A DNA stretch of 64,000 nucleotides, taken from Epichloe hybrida (taxonomy: Eukaryota > Ascomycota > Sordariomycetes > Hypocreales > Clavicipitaceae). Every line of letters starts with the position of its first letter. Within the stretch, counting starts at the first letter, position 1. The notes beneath the pieces are model-generated. The model saw only the letters and a program-made list of their open reading frames with translations. It had not been told where the DNA came from and ran no database searches. Positions 1 through 10,082 of the stretch are shown here, piece after piece. Made by a program: the position numbers and the translations under genes. The DNA lies in the NCBI GenBank assembly GCA_019022495.1, contig JAFEKR010000005.1:3162001-3226000 (forward strand), read 5' to 3'.

Positions 1-1947
1 CAACGTTGGTGTTGGTTGCGCAGGGTTTATGCTTTGCTACCTGTGGTGTTTTTGGAAGCTGTTGGTGGACAGTGGTCTGGTAGGAGGATCGAATTTACCA
101 AAGGCCAAAACGCAATGACATGGATGCTACATTGGGCCATGACAAGATGAGCATGAGCATGAGCATGAGCATGAGCATGAGCATAGATTTGGACGTGGCC
201 TTGTGGAAGACAGGGACATTGAGGACGCGAGCTAGCTAGTCATCCTCATATTGATGGACAGAAATTGCCGGGCTGAGCGAGCCGCAATGACAATACTACC
301 TGATGATGATGCTGCACCAACCAACTCTCTTTTTGCGCTGAATTCCTTCGATACTTTGCCAGGAATCATCGCTGTTGAAGCCATCCATGAGTTCTGCAAC
401 GTCGACTTTTGGCCGCCACAGTAGGTCCAATGCCGCGCGGGCGTCATCTCACTTGTGCATGAAGATGATGGCACGCAATGCGATGCATCGCACATCTCAC
501 GCGTCTTGATGTGCGTTCCCGTGTGGAGTGCGCCGTCTCCCGTCTCCCGTCTTTGTTCTCGTCAAGAACAAGCACGAGCACGAGCACGAGCACAAGCACA
601 GCCACTTCGATGATACCTTTCGACAAGGGTCAGATACGGCTGCCTCACCCAACACGCTTTGTCCAGCTGCTATCATACATGATGCTGTTTCATCATGTCC
701 ACGCAGAAACGCCTCTTGGCATCCCAACGCAGGTCCGACGCAGGTCCGACGCAGGTCCAATCCGTACCTTTTCTCCTGAATCGGACAAGGTCGCATACGT
801 TTTCATCTCATCTCGTCCCATCCCCCCTCCATCCCTGGCCCACCATCGCGGCCCAACATGGTGGCCCAACATGGTGGCATCGCGCACAAACCACCAAAAG
901 AAACGCCCGCGAGATGCTGAAAACGGCTTTTTTCGGTTTCACCCCTCTTCCCCTCCCCTCAAGAACGGTCCCCTCGACGGTCCCCTCGACGGCCCCCCAC
1001 GACCCATGCGCTCCCCCCTTCCTCACGCCTCCTCTGGCGTGGCGTAGGCTCTGATCGCAAACCAGGGCTGGCTAGGGGTTCATGCAAAGACTGCACACGG
1101 CAAGCGTGCCGTGCATTCGTTCCATGTGCTTGATGAAGTCCGTAGTACCCGCGCGGGTTGGACCGTGCCGAGAGAAGGAATCTCTTTGTTTCCCTTTCCC
1201 TTGGCCGTCGTGCCTGGCCGTCGTGCCTGGCCCGAGGGGGAATCCATCTGATGACCGACAAAAGTGGCACATCCATGGTCTGTAGCCCCCCCCAGGTGGT
1301 GCTGAAAACAGCTCCAGTCCGATTCCCATCGTGAGTTACTTCGGATTTAGTCCTCCTGCGAAAAGGTATATCCGTCTCGATGAAACCGCCACGCGGGCGG
1401 CTTACCTCGTGGTAGTGGGCTGCAAAGACTCATGGCTGTTTGCAATCAATCGCCCACCCTTCCTCCACTGCGGCCTTTGTTAGTTCCCTTTCCCCTTTGA
1501 AGACGCTTCACTCAATCACCCCCCTCCATGACGGCATTTCTGTATTATTTTTACTCTCTCCAGGGGTACCCAGCTCCACCGGGGTCCCCCGTGGCGATAG
1601 CTCTTTGTCATGAAAAGCGGTCTCAAACGCCGACGGTAGGCGCAGTTTTTCAAGGCCCCCGTATGATAATGGCGACTATCAGAGGTTGCACCCGTGGAGA
1701 ATGGAAGTGCCATGTCTTATCGTGTGTTTGAGCTGGGGAAGCGGAGCGGACGCGGGAGGGGCGATCTGATGAACCGCGGGGGGCCGGGGAAATGCTGGGA
1801 ATTTGATTTATGAGGCGGCCTCTGCCAGCCAACTATGAGAAAGTCATGGTTCCATCTACCCTGCTCGCGTTTCACATTTCTACTCACCACGGGAGAGACA
1901 TTGTTTGGCGTAGTACATTGCCCCGTCACAGTTTTGGTTAGGCTGAC
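1..1947. other. Intergenic region with short tandem repeats, no supported gene
   Basis: I see no convincing coding region here. The open frames overlap on both strands and run through simple repeats. Visible structure: an ATGAGC hexamer array at about 146-184; an AGCACG hexamer array at about 570-600; an 11-bp unit CGCAGGTCCGA repeated three times at about 728-758; a 13-bp unit CCCAACATGGTGG twice at about 852-878; CCCCTCGACGGT-type repeats at about 966-992; and GCCGTCGTGCCTG twice at about 1204-1230. Pyrimidine-rich tracts near 1450-1530 would suit a promoter or 5' leader for the gene starting at 1948. The left edge may also hold untranslated sequence of a gene outside the window. Confidence 0.5.
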
Positions 1948-3062
1948 ATGATGCTCTTCTCCGCTTACCTGGCCATGTTGTTTGTCTCCGGACATGTGCA
2001 TGGGGGATACATTGCGGGCATGGGAATACAGGTTGAAAACCATGGGACTGAGACATTGAAAGAATCGCCGTCGACGGATACGGTGGAATCCATTACAGGG
2101 AAAACAACAAGGCAACTCGGCGGTAAGGGGGCGTCGGCTTCCTCACTTGCACCGGATGCATCGAGCGTCAAGACTTCACGGATGGTCCGCCGAGACGAGC
2201 ATGTCCTATTCGATCGTCTCTCCTTGAGATTGAACGAAAATGCCGCTGAGATACGCTCAGGAGAGCCAGAGCAGGTTCGGTTCACCCGTGACGAAACTGC
2301 CGCCTCGAGAAAACCCGCTGACATGGACGGCATCAACAGCGCGACTCCAAGCCACAAGTCGCATCTTACTTGCCTACACCTGCTCCCTCATTCGTACTGA
2401 TAGCACCCAAGGACAGGCTGTGGAGCAACATTGGCCTGGTCATTGGGGTTATCGCCGCCTTGGCTTCCTGCATAGTCTTGATAGGTGGATTTTCTCTATG
2501 GCTGTGCAGCCGGAAGTCGAATTGCAGACAGGGCCGCGTCTGTCAAAAGGCCTCTGCAACAGAGCAACAGAACTGTACTCGGTCGAGTCCTATCCATGAA
2601 CTATTCGTGCCAGGGGGGACGTCATATCCACCGTGGCAGCCACCGCCGTACCATACGTTTCGCCACGAGGACCAGTCTTCAGGCACGAACTCGGCTAGGA
2701 TGAATCTAAATGTGGTTTCCCCGATTGAGTCACAAGGGGGAGCAGCTCCTTTGCATAATAACCAGTAGGTGGCTGGCCCCAGAGGTTTGCCCCCAGGAGA
2801 GGCGATGAATGTTAAGCTGACGGCGTGTTGTAGTCAGAGTCAGCCCTCACCGATAGAGTCACAGGAAGCCTCCCCTGTACAGCGACCACCTGCTTCCTAT
2901 CATCGGCAAGCCCCAGTCGAGTTGCCGGCAATGCCTGGCCCAGAACAGACGCCGTTGCCAAGTTATAGAGAAGCGATGCCGATGGACGGCCAGTCTCCAC
3001 GGTTTTCTTGGACGCAGGATGCGGAGGCGTGCTATCGACCGTCTGAATGGCACAAAAATTAG
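1948..3062 (+). CDS. Single-pass type I membrane protein with PY motifs (hypothetical)
   Basis: Proposed three-exon gene: 1948-2274, 2340-2764 and 2834-3062, giving 326 aa. Intron 1 (65 nt, GTTCGG...CAG with a GCTGAC branch point) repairs the frame. Intron 2 (69 nt, GTAGGT...GCTGAC...TAG) removes an in-frame TAG. A 53-nt intron starting at 2287 is an alternative for intron 1. The protein starts with a signal peptide (MMLFSAYLAMLFVSGHVHG, about residues 1-19), followed by a polar lumenal/extracellular part and one hydrophobic membrane span at about 140-165 that ends in a basic stop-transfer patch (CSRK). The tail of about 160 aa is proline-rich, with PPPY at 210-213, PPASY at 269-273, LPSY at 292-295 and the hexamer SPIESQ at 236-241 and 256-261. 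PPxY and LPxY motifs are known ligands of the WW domains of Rsp5/NEDD4 ubiquitin ligases, so regulation by ubiquitin-dependent sorting is an inference. I do not recognise the family. Confidence 0.72.
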
Positions 3063-3463
3063 ACGAGGATAAATCTTCACTTGTTCGAACAGACTGCTTG
3101 CCATTGATGTGACATCGTATTGTGAGACTCGCACGACTGTCTAGTAACCAGGGTCAGGTTGTTCATTGTCCTGATATCGTGGTCGGTCTCTTGCCACAAA
3201 GCTAATAGCATCACGTGAACATGCAAAGGCAATGGATTGAACGGGGCATTCGCTTTCGAAAGTGTGAAAGCCGTGTATCTCATGGCAAGATGTCTATCGT
3301 GCCGGCCCTATAACGCAAGCTTGCCAAGCCCATCCATGAGCAACCGATTCTCTCCTACTTGGAAAAAAAAAAGATACTGAAGAGCCGCCCACAACCAGAC
3401 CAGAACTTTTCCGAGATTCGTGGGGTGCCATGACCGTACGAGTTCCCGCGCGAGAGGAACGAC

Positions 3464-3904
3464 TTAGTCGAACAGACCGAAACCCATGTCCTCATCAGAC
3501 TCCTCCTTCTCTTCCTCCTTCTCCTCAGCGGGAGCGTCAGCGGCGGCAGCACCGCCGGCGGCAGCTCCACCAGCAGCAGCGGCGCCACCAGCACCACCAG
3601 AGGGGACGGAAGCGAGCTTCTCGGAACCAGCAGCAATGAGCTAGGCGAAACAATATTAGTTAATCTTCTCCCCGCAAAAAAAAATTGTTTGTCGAGCAAT
3701 TCGAGCGGGGTTGCTAAAAAAGGTGGAAGCATAGGTTCGACATACCTCGGAGACGTCCTTGCCCTTGAGCTCAGAGAGGAGCTGCTCCAAGCGGTCGTCA
3801 TCAGCCTCGATGCCGACGGCAGAGAGGACGCTCTTGACGTCCTTGGCGGACGGGGAGGTGTTGCCACCGAGGCCAAGGAGGAGGTACGCTGCGAGGTGCT
3901 TCAT
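3464..3904 (-). CDS. RPP2: 60S acidic ribosomal protein P2
   Basis: Ribosomal stalk protein P2, which forms P1/P2 dimers on the P0 stalk of the large subunit and recruits translation GTPases. Two coding exons: 3746-3904 (53 codons) and 3464-3640 (58 codons plus TAA), separated by a 105-nt intron with a GTATG donor. The product is 111 aa, the usual P2 length. The N-terminal half begins [15 protein letters not shown] and contains the P2 dimerisation region ([20 protein letters not shown]). It is followed by an Ala/Gly-rich hinge and the acidic conserved C-terminus ending [12 protein letters not shown], which contacts elongation factors. The start is fixed by the conserved MKHLAAY opening. The ATG follows a likely 5'UTR intron (3919-4102). 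Identification is secure. Confidence 0.96.
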
Positions 3905-3918
3905 TTTGATTTTGGTAT

Positions 3919-4102
3919 CTGTTTCAGTAAAGCGATTGACTGGTCAGCGCTTCCAAGTCTCTGTGAATCGTGTTTCCGAGTTCTCCTTCTTGAGATGTGG
4001 TGTCGTGCGAAAAGATCGCTGATGCGCCAGGGTCGTTTGTACACCAGCGGCAGGAAGTGGCTTCGCTCGCGATGGACCAGAATGCCGGGGTGATGGACTT
4101 AC
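3919..4102 (-). other. 5'UTR intron of RPP2
   Basis: On the minus strand a strong donor (CTACT|GTAAGT, GT at 4102-4101) pairs with an acceptor (TGAAACAG, AG at 3920-3919). The acceptor lies 14 nt upstream of the RPP2 ATG, and the 184-nt span has no coding role. Leader introns are common in fungal ribosomal-protein genes. The inference rests on splice-site quality only; transcript data are not available here. Confidence 0.6.
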
Positions 4103-4193
4103 AGTAGATTTGATCTGGAGAAACACGAGAAATCAATCAATTTAACCGCAAGTTGGGCGGAGACTGAAACCTTCGAGTTCTGGTGAAGTGTGC

Positions 4194-4305
4194 TTAGGGT
4201 TGAGTAGGTAGAAAAAGTTGGCGGAGACGCAGCAAGGTGGCATGTCTAATTTTCTAAAACTGTGGGCGATAAAAAACGTGATTAGCGAGGACAAGTGTTA
4301 GGGTG
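4194..4305. promoter_or_regulatory. Two TTAGGG-type (Tbf1-like) motifs upstream of RPP2
   Basis: TTAGGGTT lies at 4194-4201 and TTAGGGTG at 4298-4305, about 90 and 195 bp upstream of the start of the RPP2 leader intron. TTAGGGTT-like sites bound by Tbf1-family proteins are known regulators of ribosomal-protein genes in several ascomycetes. The sites sit in the divergent RPP2/SPT2 promoter, and their assignment to RPP2 is inferred from gene class. Two 6-mers can also occur by chance. Confidence 0.4.
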
Positions 4306-4828
4306 TGAAGACTCCGCTAAAGTGGAGACGAGACTCTGGTGACTCCTATGTACATTTTGGCCAGTGCTGGAAGCATCACGTGCCCGTTTAATCTTGGAAA
4401 TTGTGGCGCTTCTCGTTCCGTTTGGCCCCCATGTGAACGGTCTACTTGTCAACGACTCAACCAAATCGATCTCTACTTGTTTGCTACTGGTCATCCTGAT
4501 TCAACTCTATCCCGCTACTGTAGAACAGCATCGACAGAACATTATCACCAACTCGGCTCCCCATCACGAGTTTGTTGCACTAAGATTCGATATACGATAC
4601 GACGAACGAAAGAGATCGGTATCAAGCGTTTGCCACCCCTTCCATGCCTCACCATCTTTGAGCAGCTACGCCGGCTTGCTGCGGTCGAGCAACGTAGAAC
4701 GGGGAGTTTCAAAAGAAGAGCCCGGAAATTCTACCCAGCGATTTAAGCTCTACACAGCCATCAAATACTGGATTTAGACCGATATATCGCTCGGTGTCCG
4801 TTTGCCTCGGTCGGATAAGGCGGTCACG
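4306..4828. other. Divergent RPP2-SPT2 intergenic region
   Basis: No gene is supported here. Two overlapping frames (about 4339-4746 and 4364-4777) are open on the plus strand, but they have no recognisable domain and no good start context, and they run into the SPT2 leader. The region most likely holds the SPT2 promoter and 5'UTR and the distal RPP2 promoter. Confidence 0.5.
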
Positions 4829-5977
4829 ATGCCGGTTAGTAAAACGAACTGAAATTCAACGACTCGTCAGCCTCAAGGATAATAATAACGGCCGCATTTA
4901 AAGATCAGTGACTTGCTCGCGCAAATAAGCGGCGGCAAAGCCAACACCGAGACCGCGCCCGCTCTACAGAGAACAACATCTGTCCCGGCCAAGCGGAAGC
5001 CAGATGATGACCTTCGCAGAAATGGCTCCAAAACACTGCGCACCTCGGCGTCGGCACCTGGATCGGTCAAGGTAAACGCCCCTCAGGGCCAGTACACGGG
5101 AAGCGCTCGGCCAAGCAACACGTTAGGTAGCAAGTCGGTCGGCTCGACGCCCAGGGTCGCGAATTCAGGACCGCCCAGCCGACCTTCGCCCGCACCTGCT
5201 GCAGCGGCACCGCCTAGGGCGCCACCGAAGAAGGGCTCGTTTGCTGAGATTCTTGCGCGCGGCCAGAGAGCCCAGGCCGCGATGGGCCAAGTGGGCAAAA
5301 TTCAACACAAGAAAGTCGAGAAGGGTGCTGTAAAAAAGACTCGAGACGAACCCCAGCCCCTACCGATTTCAGCGAAAGGACGAGTCCCCGGGGATTACGC
5401 CGGAACCGCAAAGCCCGGCCAGCGCAACGGTCACATGGGTGCGCAGAAATCGCCGGTCAAAGACGCTCATCCGGGTTCGAGCGCCCGGCCTGGGGGTGGG
5501 GAGGTCAGCCGAGGCAAGAGCAAGGCGGCGGCAGCAGCAGAGGAAGCAGCAGCAGAAAAGAAGCTCAAGAAGGCAGCGGCAGCCACAACCGGTTACACGG
5601 GAACGGCCAGACCGAAGCCAGGCAATCCAGTTCGAAAAAAGGATGCACCACGTGGCGGGGCACTGCTCAACGTTCCACGACACACCTCGTCCAAGACGTC
5701 GCGCTACGAAGACGACTATGACGAGGAACTGGACGACTTCATTGACTATGACGACGAAGAAGAAGAGGAAGCTGGCGGCCCACGGTACGGCTACGCATCG
5801 GACGGGTCCTCTGACATGGAAGCGGGCCTGGACGACATAGACCACGAGGAACGTCGCGCAGAATTTATTGGCCGCCGGGAAGACATTGAGGAAGAACGTC
5901 TTGAGAAGACACTCAAGGCAGCAAAGGAGGCCAGAAAGCGCAGGGCTCTTGAGGAAATGCGTGCCAGAAGACGCTGA
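4829..5977 (+). CDS. SPT2: SPT2 chromatin protein / H3-H4 histone chaperone
   Basis: Spt2 binds histones H3-H4 and DNA and helps maintain chromatin during transcription elongation; it acts in the nucleus. The start is in a 6-nt first exon, ATG CCG (4829-4834). A 69-nt intron (4835-4903, GTTAGT...AAG) follows, then exon 2 from 4904 to the TGA at 5977, giving 359 aa. Splicing creates the N-terminus MPISDLLAQISG, so the later TTG at 4913 is not the start. The middle is a basic, Ala/Pro/Gly-rich disordered region with three copies of a Y-[TA]-G-[ST]-A-[RK]-P motif at about residues 66, 167 and 233. The C-terminus (about 270-359) has the SPT2 domain: a strongly acidic DDYDEELDDFIDYDDEEEEE stretch followed by the highly charged helix HEERRAEFIGRREDIEEERL and a terminal RARRR. 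RPP2 is divergent upstream. Confidence 0.93.
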
Positions 5978-6528
5978 TCTTATGCATCATTATTATTCAC
6001 ACGTTGCGCGCCACATGATAGCATTGCATTTGCGCTGAAGAGAGTGGTGTTGAACACAGTATTTGGGGCGAGCATGGCGTTTTTGCAGCAAATCCATAGC
6101 CAGCTGTTGTCACGGGGTTGGATCATTAGCGACGGAGTTTTTACTACATCTTGAATTTATCATGTTCAGCATTTCATGTTCATGAGCGGGTGGGAAAAGA
6201 CGGGGGAGTCACGCAATATTGTGGGAAGATTATAGGAGGAAGAATTTTTAGAATGACCACTTTCCATGCATATGCTCTCCTTGGTTCGCGGTGACTAGGC
6301 AAATAACGCTCGGGACATAGGCATAGGTGCGCAAGTACGTCTTGGATCTGTAGACTGCGAACAATGAAAGACGTGGTTAAAGAACAGAGCAAGATACTAT
6401 GTAAGCGGGAGCACCTAGGAAAATACTGGTACACTGAAAACGATGAAAAGTCAAACGGATTAAAAAAAACAAGAGGTACTAGGACACGTGGTTTTTGTTC
6501 AAAATAAGTGGTTTCGTACAGATTCACG
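5978..6528. other. Convergent intergenic region SPT2 / zinc-finger gene
   Basis: This 551-bp AT-leaning spacer lies between two converging genes. It should contain both 3'UTRs and polyadenylation regions. I see no gene-like frame or repeat in it. Confidence 0.6.
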
Positions 6529-8471
6529 TCAAGGCAAATCATCCGTTTTGGACTTGTCGCCATTCTGACTCCCATATGGCTGCAGCAGCCAGCCCTCATA
6601 AAGGTTTTCGTCCTCATTGCCGGTACTATCAGCCGAGAGGACAACTGAGGAAGCTGAATCATTCTGACTTGGGGGAGTACTCGACTCCTTCTTCGGAGGG
6701 GGCGCGGGCAGAGAGGCCGGGGCAGCTGGCAGCAGACTTGGACCAGACGTTGCGGGCGCTGGCCTCACGGTGTTCTGGTCCTGGCCGTTTCCCTGACTAT
6801 CCCCTTTCCCCTCTTGTTCGACATGTGTGCCATTCTCCGAGGCCTCCATGAGACCTTTTTGTCGGATATACTGAATGGATTGAAGAACTGCCAGTTCCTC
6901 TTGTTCTTTGTCATTGAGAATCAAGCGCTGTTGTATTGTCATACGACCATTATTGGCCTCACGTTCTTTGATCGCTGCTTCCCTAACCTCAGGATCGTGA
7001 ACGAAGCGGCACTTGCCCTTCTTTCCGCACGTACCACCCGTAGAATAATACTTGCAGTGTCGGGATACGTCGGCTTTTTTACCCGGAGGGGCGGTCGGTG
7101 CTGCGGGTTTTGCGCGAGACGACATGACCTCTGGCTTCTCGTCATTGGACAAGTCTTGCACTGGATCTCGCATTTCATCTCCTTCATCTCCCTGCTCTCG
7201 CTTTCGCTTGATGGAGGATTCGACCTTGGCGAGTTGTTTCCTTAGCCTGTCAGCCTGTTTCTCAAGTTCCGCGGTCTTGTCGTGGCCTTTTTGGGCTACC
7301 TGAGCCGTCTTCTTGGCATCGACTCGTGCCTTGGTAGGATAATTTTTACGTCGTTCAGCTAAGAACGCAGCAACATCACTAATTCTATGTTTTTGAGTCA
7401 GCATCCATCTCGAGGATAGTCAAATAGAAGTGAGATGTGTGAGATGTCTTGGACTTACTGCAGGCTTTCAGCTCCGATGAGTTCAGTGAGCGCCTTCTCC
7501 TCGCCTTCATCATCCTCAGTCTCCGACTCTATACCGGGTGTCAAGCCGAGAGTATTCACCTTACGCTTCTTCTTCTTTCCCCCTAACGGTGCGTCGGCCT
7601 TGGGTTTGTTGTTATTCTGATTGGGTTTGGCATGGTTGTTTTGACGGGTTTTCCCATGGTGATGGGTACTGCCACTGTTTTGCCCACCCCGACCACGAGC
7701 ACCATCCCTGTGCCCGCCGCCTCGGCCACGTCGTGGATGTTGGCTGAAACGACTATCTTGGCGCGCCACAGACGGCGGCGCCGGAGGGCCTGTATAAGGA
7801 AATGAAGGAGGGGGATAATGTATAGCAAGAGCATCACTTGGATAGGGCTGACCATACGGTGCTGCAGATGGTACAGGCTCAGGTTCATATCCACGTCGGC
7901 TTGGTCCTCCAGATTGATGTGGCTTATGACCTCCGCGATCTCCATAACCTCCCCTGCCGCGGCTTCCCGAGTAATGTAGGGGCTGCGGGGGACCTTGAGG
8001 ATGCCAATGAGGCGGGTTTGCAGCTGGGTGACCTTGATAGGACTGTCCATACGGCTGTGCTGAACCATATGATGGCGGTTGCTGATGCTGGTTGGGTGAG
8101 ACATACGCCGGAGGAGCATAGTTCATATGATAGTTGGAAGAGGAGAGCGGTGCAGGGGCATAGGGATGTGCAGCATGTGGTGCATGGCCGCTGTGATCAG
8201 AACCCCATTGCGATGGATGAGGCGGATAAGTGCCTACTGGAGTATGTGCGGTTCCATACGAGGCCTGATGTGTCTGATACGGCTGGCTGGCGTATTCGTA
8301 ATGGGCCGGGGGAGGAACATGATGGTCTCGAGAGCGGGGATACTGACCACCGCGACCTCTAGAGCCCTGCGATCCTCCGCTACCTCCTCTGCTTTGCCCT
8401 TGATGAGAATATGAAGTGCTCGGGGGCGGCGGCGGCGGCGGCGGAGGAGGGCCGTAACCGTAGCCAGACAT
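6529..8471 (-). CDS. NUFIP1/Rsa1-type CCCH zinc-finger protein
   Basis: Two exons: 7459-8471 and 6529-7384, with a 74-nt intron (GTAAGT donor at 7458, GCTGAC branch, ATAG acceptor), giving 622 aa. Residues 1-337 are disordered: a run of prolines near the start, Gly/Ser/Arg-rich (RGG-like), Gln/Tyr/Pro-rich and His-rich stretches, and a basic GGKKKKRK patch. The NUFIP1 signature spans the splice junction region (SDVAAFLAERRKNYPTKARV, about 340-359). A short coiled coil follows (about 373-402), then a CCCH finger with C448, C457, C463 and H467 in the spacing C-x8-C-x5-C-x3-H. NUFIP1 and yeast Rsa1 act with the R2TP/Hsp90 machinery in assembling box C/D snoRNPs, so a nuclear role in snoRNP assembly is likely by family. 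The exact ortholog is less certain because the low-complexity half is not conserved. Confidence 0.87.
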
Positions 8472-9160
8472 GGCTGGTGAGGAAAAGACGCTGCAGCTTG
8501 CGGCGATGTTGACAGAACACTTGTCTGTATGAGGCTTTTTGAAGAACCAGCCGGTGTGAAGCCTAGTCGCGAGGTTTAGTAGAACCGCTTGAATTTACTA
8601 GACAGCAGCGGGCTGGGGTGAAAGTTCGATATATTCGACAATGGTGCAACTGAAGACGAGGGCGAAGCAAAACCAACATCGACCATTGGAACAAGGGGAA
8701 GAATCGAGGTTCAAAAGGTCAGAGAGATACAATAAAGAGCATGGCCAGTCTCAACGGCGGTCAAGGCGTCCAGCTGTTGACTTCTCTTGTCTAAGAAGCT
8801 AAATTGACGAGCCCCGTTGTCTAAGCGCATCACTTTTTGTAGAGGGAACGAAGGCGAGGAAATTAGCAGTCGGCCAAGACCGCCAAAGTGGAGAGCCTGC
8901 CAAAGGCGGCAGGCGGTGGGGGGGAAGGGTCCGAGCTACGACGGCAGAACCGGAGCTTGGGAGATTTTAAGTCTGGCTCAACCATGCTTTGATTGGCTGG
9001 AGACGAAAGATTCTTGCAGCAAGCGCATCGACTACATCAAGCAAAATACCCAATGCTTCGAGGTATGGCACTTGAAAAAGATTGGCATTGCACGAGGAAT
9101 CTGCAAACATCTAATTGAATTCTGCGACTTTCTTGGTGTCGGTCGCATGGCCTCTTCACA
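8472..9160. other. Divergent promoter region between the zinc-finger gene and RPC25
   Basis: This 689-bp region has no supported gene. A plus-strand frame at 8817-9176 overlaps the RPC25 start and ends in another frame; it shows no domain. The region should hold two divergent core promoters and 5'UTRs. Confidence 0.55.
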
Positions 9161-9989
9161 ATGTTCATCTTGGTAAGCGGATTGCCCCGCGGGCCGTCAC
9201 ATTGCTTCAATGGCTGGCTAATGAACGAACGAACGTCACTCAGACCAAAATTTCGGATCTGGTGCAGATTGCGCCAGAGGACTTTTCCAAACACAGTATT
9301 GTTGCTATCGAGGACAACATCAATGCCAAATACTCTAACAAAGTTCGTTCGTGGCGCCCTTGTCTATTGTCACGTGTGTCACTCAACTCACCTCGCCCTG
9401 TTGGACAGGTCATCCAAAAGATAGGACTTTGCATATGTTTATATGATGTTCTCTGGTCGTCGGAAGGCTTGATAGGCCACGGGACTGGCCTGGTGAATGT
9501 GAATGGTAAGCAATCTCCTGGAATTCCGCCACCAGACTAATAACCCTGACATGCTCAGTCGAGTTCCGAATGGTGGTATTTCGTCCCTTCAAGGGCGAAG
9601 TCATGCTGGGTAGAATCAGAAGCTCCACGCCGGCGGGAATAAATCTGAGGACAGACTTTTTTGACGATATATTCATTCCATTTGAGGAGCTGCCTCAAGG
9701 TGCAGAATAGTGAGTAGCATCCATCGCTTCCATTTGTTCTCGAACGTTGGCTTACGTCGGGGGCAGTAATCACGGCGAACAGCTATGGATCTGGAATCTT
9801 GACGGAGACAGACTTTTTTACGATAATCACGAAATGGTGCGCTTTCAGGTCATTGATGAGGAGTGGCATGATCAGACTCCCGTTGGACCACCACAGGGCG
9901 AGGATGCGCCTGCCAAGACTCCCTACAAAGTAAAGGGCAGCATGTCTCGCGAGGGTTTGGGTGTGTGCTTGTGGTGGGATGGTGCTTGA
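9161..9989 (+). CDS. RPC25: DNA-directed RNA polymerase III subunit Rpc25 (RPC8)
   Basis: Rpc25 is the Pol III counterpart of Rpb7. With Rpc17 it forms the stalk needed for initiation at tRNA and 5S genes. Five exons rebuild one frame: 9161-9172, 9244-9342, 9409-9505, 9559-9709 and 9767-9989, giving 193 aa. The introns are 71, 66, 53 and 57 nt. The first exon encodes only MFIL, which matches the conserved MFIL start of the family. Next comes the Rpb7-like N-terminal domain (SDLVQIAPEDFSKHSIVAIE, then VIQKIGLCICLYDVLW) and the S1/OB part (VEFRMVVFRPFKGEVMLGRI, FFDDIFIPFEELPQGAEY, WIWNLDGDRLFYDNHEMVRF). The C-terminus ends GLGVCLWWDGA. The gene converges on EMC3 with only 93 bp between the stop codons. 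Identification is strong; exon junctions are inferred. Confidence 0.92.
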
Positions 9990-10082
9990 TTCATGTCTTG
10001 GATCTGTTTATTGGATGAGGACCGGGTATTGTTTGGCATAGCATATTGTGGAAATTTCTATTTAGTCTGCCTTAGCATGATT

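Noticed and set aside
478..1047. Plus-strand open frame of 189 codons near the left end
   Set aside because: It runs through hexamer and undecamer repeats (poly Ser-Thr translation), overlaps open frames on the other strand and shows no domain.
4339..4777. Two overlapping plus-strand frames upstream of SPT2
   Set aside because: No conserved sequence, they overlap each other in different frames and lie in the expected promoter/leader.
4913..5977. SPT2 model starting at the TTG at 4913
   Set aside because: The spliced start at 4829 restores the conserved MPISDLLAQ N-terminus with good splice sites.
7838..8362. Long plus-strand frame opposite the zinc-finger gene
   Set aside because: Antisense shadow of the Gln/Pro/Gly-rich first exon; no conserved features.
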